Assembly (NCBI GenBank): GCA_037039925.1 | Contig: JAXRKP010001876.1 | Coordinates: 21,789 to 85,788 of the forward strand | Length of the DNA: 64,000 nt | Direction: 5' to 3' | DNA from: Doris montereyensis | Lineage: Eukaryota; Mollusca; Gastropoda; Nudibranchia; Dorididae | Position numbers and translations under genes: made by a program | Notes under the pieces: generated by a model | The model's database searches: none | The model's input: the letters and a program-made list of their open reading frames with translations, nothing else | Told to the model about the DNA's origin: nothing | In this document: piece after piece, positions 60,181-64,000 of the stretch | Numbering within the stretch: position 1 is the first letter of the stretch | Layout: every line of letters starts with the position of its first letter

Positions 60181-61319
60181 AGAAGAACTTCTTTTCAAAT
60201 GTCAACGATATTACGGTCACATAATACACGTACTCCATATTTTCTTTTCTTTTTTTCGTTACAAAGTGCAAAACCAGGAGATACGATAAGATTGCACTGA
60301 CATTGATTTACAATGCTAGTAAGGAACGCAAGGTCAAACCAAACAAGTTCAAAACATCACACATGCCATAGACTCAGAGTGATAGTGTCCTTAGTAAACG
60401 TCATCACATGTCATCAACGCGCTTTGAGAGAAAAGGGACTCTTAAAGCTGGATAGAGATTGTGATGAAAGAACACAACGAAGGAGAAATTTATGACAATT
60501 GTAGACCGAAATTTATTTGCAGTTTTTCATTCGTTTTATGTTGTTGCTTTGCTGCTGTTTTTATTGCTTTGCTGTTTTGGGGTTTTGTTGTCTTTCGTTT
60601 GTTGTTTTGTTTTGTTTTGGGGGTGGGAGGAGGGTAGAGGCTTTTGTTTATGCGACAGAGAATTGACAACTGTGAATCTGATCATGATTTTAACTCCAAA
60701 ATCGACAAACATATTGTTAATTGTGGTACATATTGTAGAAGTCAATTATATCCAATGTCATTACGGTCTACGGAGCCGGAGCTTGTCTTGGTGTCTAGCA
60801 TTCTACCTAATCACTCGACCATCAACGCCACCAAAATGTGCAGTTGGGACAAAAATATAAAATTCTGAGTCGACGATTTACCATTGTCATACTGGGCGTG
60901 GAGGGAGGGGGGAGAGAGGGGTCACTAACAACTGGCTCATTACGTCATGTTATACCACCCCGTTGCCTACCCATAGCTGTGTTCACCTGGTCAAATGTGA
61001 GGGTGGATTATTCCTTACGGGTAGGACTGGACTACCAGGCTGCCGCTGACTAAAGCAGGACATTCCGGTTGGTCAGCTTGAGGGGACCGCCGTGACACCG
61101 ATAGGAGAATGGTCAGTCTGTCAGCAGTGACAATAAGGCCAACAGGACCGGGCTTCTGGAATGCTGTTGAAAAGTCTTACGCTCGAATTGCTGAGTCTGT
61201 GGTGTGTTCACTAGTAATGGGGGACAGGAAGAACTTTCCTAGCTCTTGATGTGTCCTACTTGTTGAAAGCGAAGACGGATAGCCCTTGCATTTCTGTAAG
61301 TACAAAACCATTAGGTGCT
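60181..61319. other. Single-copy stretch without a recognisable gene
   Basis: Short open frames (for example 60,313-60,495 and 60,492-60,860) show no family resemblance. The latter is driven by a T/G-rich tract (60,536-60,640). A G-rich tract lies at 60,894-60,926. No RNA gene, transposon end or long repeat was recognised. Confidence 0.5.
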
Positions 61320-61985
<666 letters not shown>

Positions 61986-61997
61986 ATATAGACACAC

Positions 61998-62160
61998 ACA
62001 GTCACATACATACATACAGTATAATGCATAGTATACATACATATATACATACATACATACATACATTTAGACATACATACATACATACATATATTCATAC
62101 ATACATACATACATACATACATACATAAATACATACATACATACATACATACACACGTAC
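61998..62160 (+). repeat. (ACAT)n microsatellite
   Basis: ACAT/CATA tetranucleotide tract with a few interruptions (GTATAATGCATAG near 62,018, TTTAG near 62,067, TATATTC near 62,090). It lies between the TCTA tract and the 3' end of the retrotransposon fragment at 62,388. Confidence 0.96.
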
Positions 62161-62387
62161 ATATCATAAAAATAATAATTATAATATATGCATTTATAAA
62201 GCGACATTATCCTCTAATTAGTCTCATGGCGCTTTACATACTTAAGACAATAAACACATTGAAACATTGAATAATACAGTAGAATGACAATGAAATGTAA
62301 AACAGATTAATGACATATATATATGTAGTTTAAAATATCATTAAAAGAGGTATTGTCATAAGAGTGACAAGATACAGTATGAACGCA
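62161..62387 (-). other. Probable 3' untranslated tail of a non-LTR retrotransposon
   Basis: Follows the stop codon of the fragment at 62,388-62,750 on the minus strand. It contains GTAAAGCGCCATGAGACTAA and TTATAAATGCA before the ACAT microsatellite. No open frame of note. Confidence 0.45.
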
Positions 62388-62750
62388 TTATTTTAAAAAG
62401 TCATTAAAAAGATAAGTTTTGAGGGAAGACTTGAATGAACTTAAAGATTTCATTCCCTTAAGACTGTCAGGCAGACCATTCCACAGCATTTGACCATAGT
62501 GTGAACATGCTATGCACTCGTATGATTTGGTTGAAGGAAGTGTGCCATAGAGCTACTGCATCGGAGCTGTCTAGCTGACACTCTCTAATGTAGACAGGAA
62601 AGTATGGATCATGAAGAGTTTGATAGATCAATGTCGCAATTTTATATCTGATGTGATATTTCACCCAGACGTTGAATATAAAGAGTAAATTTAATAGGGC
62701 CATGAAGAAACCTCTGACGCGCAACCACAGTTAAGTTGCACTGAAAGTAC
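62388..62750 (-). mobile_element. L2/CR1-like non-LTR retrotransposon, C-terminal remnant
   Basis: Minus strand. A segment matching the region after the reverse transcriptase in L2/CR1-type elements is seen: IRYKIATLIYQTLHDPYFP at about 62,650-62,595. The hallmark C-terminus LWNGLPDSLKG...SLSSFKSSLKTYLF then ends at a TAA at 62,388-62,390. A frame change lies between them near 62,480-62,520. The catalytic palm is absent. The exact clade cannot be fixed by eye. Confidence 0.75.
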
Positions 62751-62953
62751 AGTCCTAATGTTTCTTTATTTCTAATAGATGGCAATGTGGACAAATAATA
62801 CAACGAAACGAGTAGGAATAAAAAAATGTCATTTTTGATTGATTTGATCATGAATTTAAAAAAAATAGATGGATTGACAGGTAGACATTATGCAGACATA
62901 TAGATAGACGTGTTATTAGGAACATTGTAATGCGTAAGTAGACACAGTTATAT
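62751..62953. other. AT-rich spacer between two retrotransposon fragments
   Basis: No coding pattern. It includes A-rich tracts near 62,818-62,826 and 62,857-62,866 and a short GACAGGTAGACATTATGCAG stretch. It may hold the 3' untranslated part of the element at 62,954. Confidence 0.4.
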
Positions 62954-64000
62954 TTAACATAAAATTTCAGCTATTCTATTGTCATTCATTCTGTTTCCAT
63001 GCCCAAACCATCTCAGTTGATTTGTTTCTATCTTAGTTTTTATGCTATCTGCTTTGGTTTGATCTCCTATTGCTGTGTTTCTGATTTTGTCTCTTTTAGT
63101 TTTCCTCGTACTACTCTTCTTAGATATTTCATTTCAGCTGCCTGTACTCTACTGTATTCTCTACTGTCTAAGGTCCAGATTTCACTGCCATAGAGGAGAG
63201 TAGGACAATAAACTGTATTGCATACTGCCATTTTGGTTTTTGTTGACAATTCTTGCTTACCTCCAAATGCCTTTCCTAGATGGTTATATATTGCACTTGC
63301 CTTTTGGATTCTCTGGCTGATTTCTTCTCTTAGTTTTCCCTCTGAGTTAATCATTACTCCTAGGTAATTGTAGCTTTGAACCTATTCTAAATTCTCCCTG
63401 CCCAATTTAAGATTTTGTGTTTTAGCTTCCCTAGTTACTCGCATTGTTTTGGTTTTCTTTGCATTTACTCTCATTCCTCTTTTATTTAGTTCATTGTTCA
63501 TAATTTTGATATTCGACTGAAGGTCACTTTCTGATTTTCCAAACAGAACTAAATCATCGGCAAATGAAAGCATTGATACATTTACTGCTTTAAGCTTCCA
63601 CATACCTACATTTATTTTCTTCATTTTTGAGGATGCCTTTGCGACTGAATCCCTAAATGTCCTATATCTACATCAAATTCTGCAGATAAGTTTCCAGCTA
63701 CTCTCACTGCACATGTTGGTTTATTGTAAAAGCTTTTAATGGCTTCTATTACATTTTGCTCTACATTGTGTTCTTTTAAGGAATGCCATTGTTTGTCCCG
63801 TCCCTCCTCACAGTGTCAAATGCCTTTTCTAAGTCAATAAAACAGAATAAAACAGAGGTGCAAGTCAATGTTTCTCTCAAGGAATTTTTCTATTATTTCG
63901 CTTATTGTAAATATGTGATCTTGTAAACTTCTTCCTGATCTAAATCCACTCTGATGCTCTTCAATCTGATCCTCTACTCTTTTCCTTAGTCTCATTTCCA
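62954..64000 (-). mobile_element. Non-LTR retrotransposon reverse transcriptase, 3' part, broken
   Basis: Minus strand, running off the right edge of the window. Seen in order: SGFRSGRSLQDHIFTISEII near 63,950, DLEKAFDTV near 63,830, the catalytic box SFADDLVLFG near 63,565, NAKKTKTM near 63,460, and MAVCNTVYCPTLLYGSEIW near 63,200. The C-terminal LRWFGHGNRM lies near 63,000, before a TAA at 62,954-62,956. At least four frame changes and an insertion-like break near 63,845 show it is dead. Its C-terminus differs from the neighbouring L2/CR1-like fragment, so this is a second family. Confidence 0.85.

Noticed and set aside
60492..60860. 122-codon frame with a hydrophobic N-terminal half
   Set aside because: The hydrophobic part comes from a T/G-rich tract, no homology is recognised, and the frame shows no regulatory signals.

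Overview
The window looks like eukaryotic, animal nuclear DNA. It carries very long satellite arrays, microsatellites, two non-LTR retrotransposon tails and a Mutator-like transposase with a canonical spliceable intron. There are no bacterial operons. The pairing of these elements with a degraded herpesvirus-like gene block suggests a marine invertebrate (mollusc, annelid or lancelet). That assignment is inference, because no host housekeeping gene is visible.

Layout. (1) About 1-37,918 is a satellite of 10-bp units, mainly TCGCTCTTTA and TCGCAGCCTA, in alternating forward and inverted domains. Inside it are five copies of a roughly 500-bp block of a different sequence family (AGCGGTTAAAA/GGAAGCTGTA type). 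(2) 37,919-46,126 is a satellite of 8-bp units (TCGCTCCA), all in one orientation. (3) 46,127-48,119 is an almost T-free satellite of about 20 bp. (4) 48,120-48,640 is a 24-bp satellite. The many long open frames in 1-48.6 kb are arithmetic consequences of stop-free short units and are not genes.

(5) 48.65-58.1 kb is a compact, mostly intron-less gene block of large-DNA-virus type. It holds two decayed genes of unknown function, a UL9-type origin-binding helicase, a C2H2-type zinc-finger protein, a family-B-DNA-polymerase-like gene with altered catalytic motifs, and a final mostly intact 339-354-codon gene. AATAAA signals lie 8 bp past the helicase and final-gene stops. Two intergenic regions carry tandem 25-bp elements flanked by TATA boxes, which look like a shared viral promoter module. 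Nearly every gene is broken, often at homopolymer runs, so either an endogenous viral relic or an indel-rich assembly is possible.

(6) 58.3-59.7 kb is a Mutator-like transposase remnant on the minus strand with one intron. It abuts a 37-bp minisatellite (to 60.18 kb). (7) 60.2-61.3 kb shows no recognisable gene. (8) 61.3-62.16 kb is TCTA, TA and ACAT microsatellite. (9) 62.39-62.75 kb and 62.95-64.0 kb are minus-strand 3' fragments of two different non-LTR retrotransposons; the second runs off the window.
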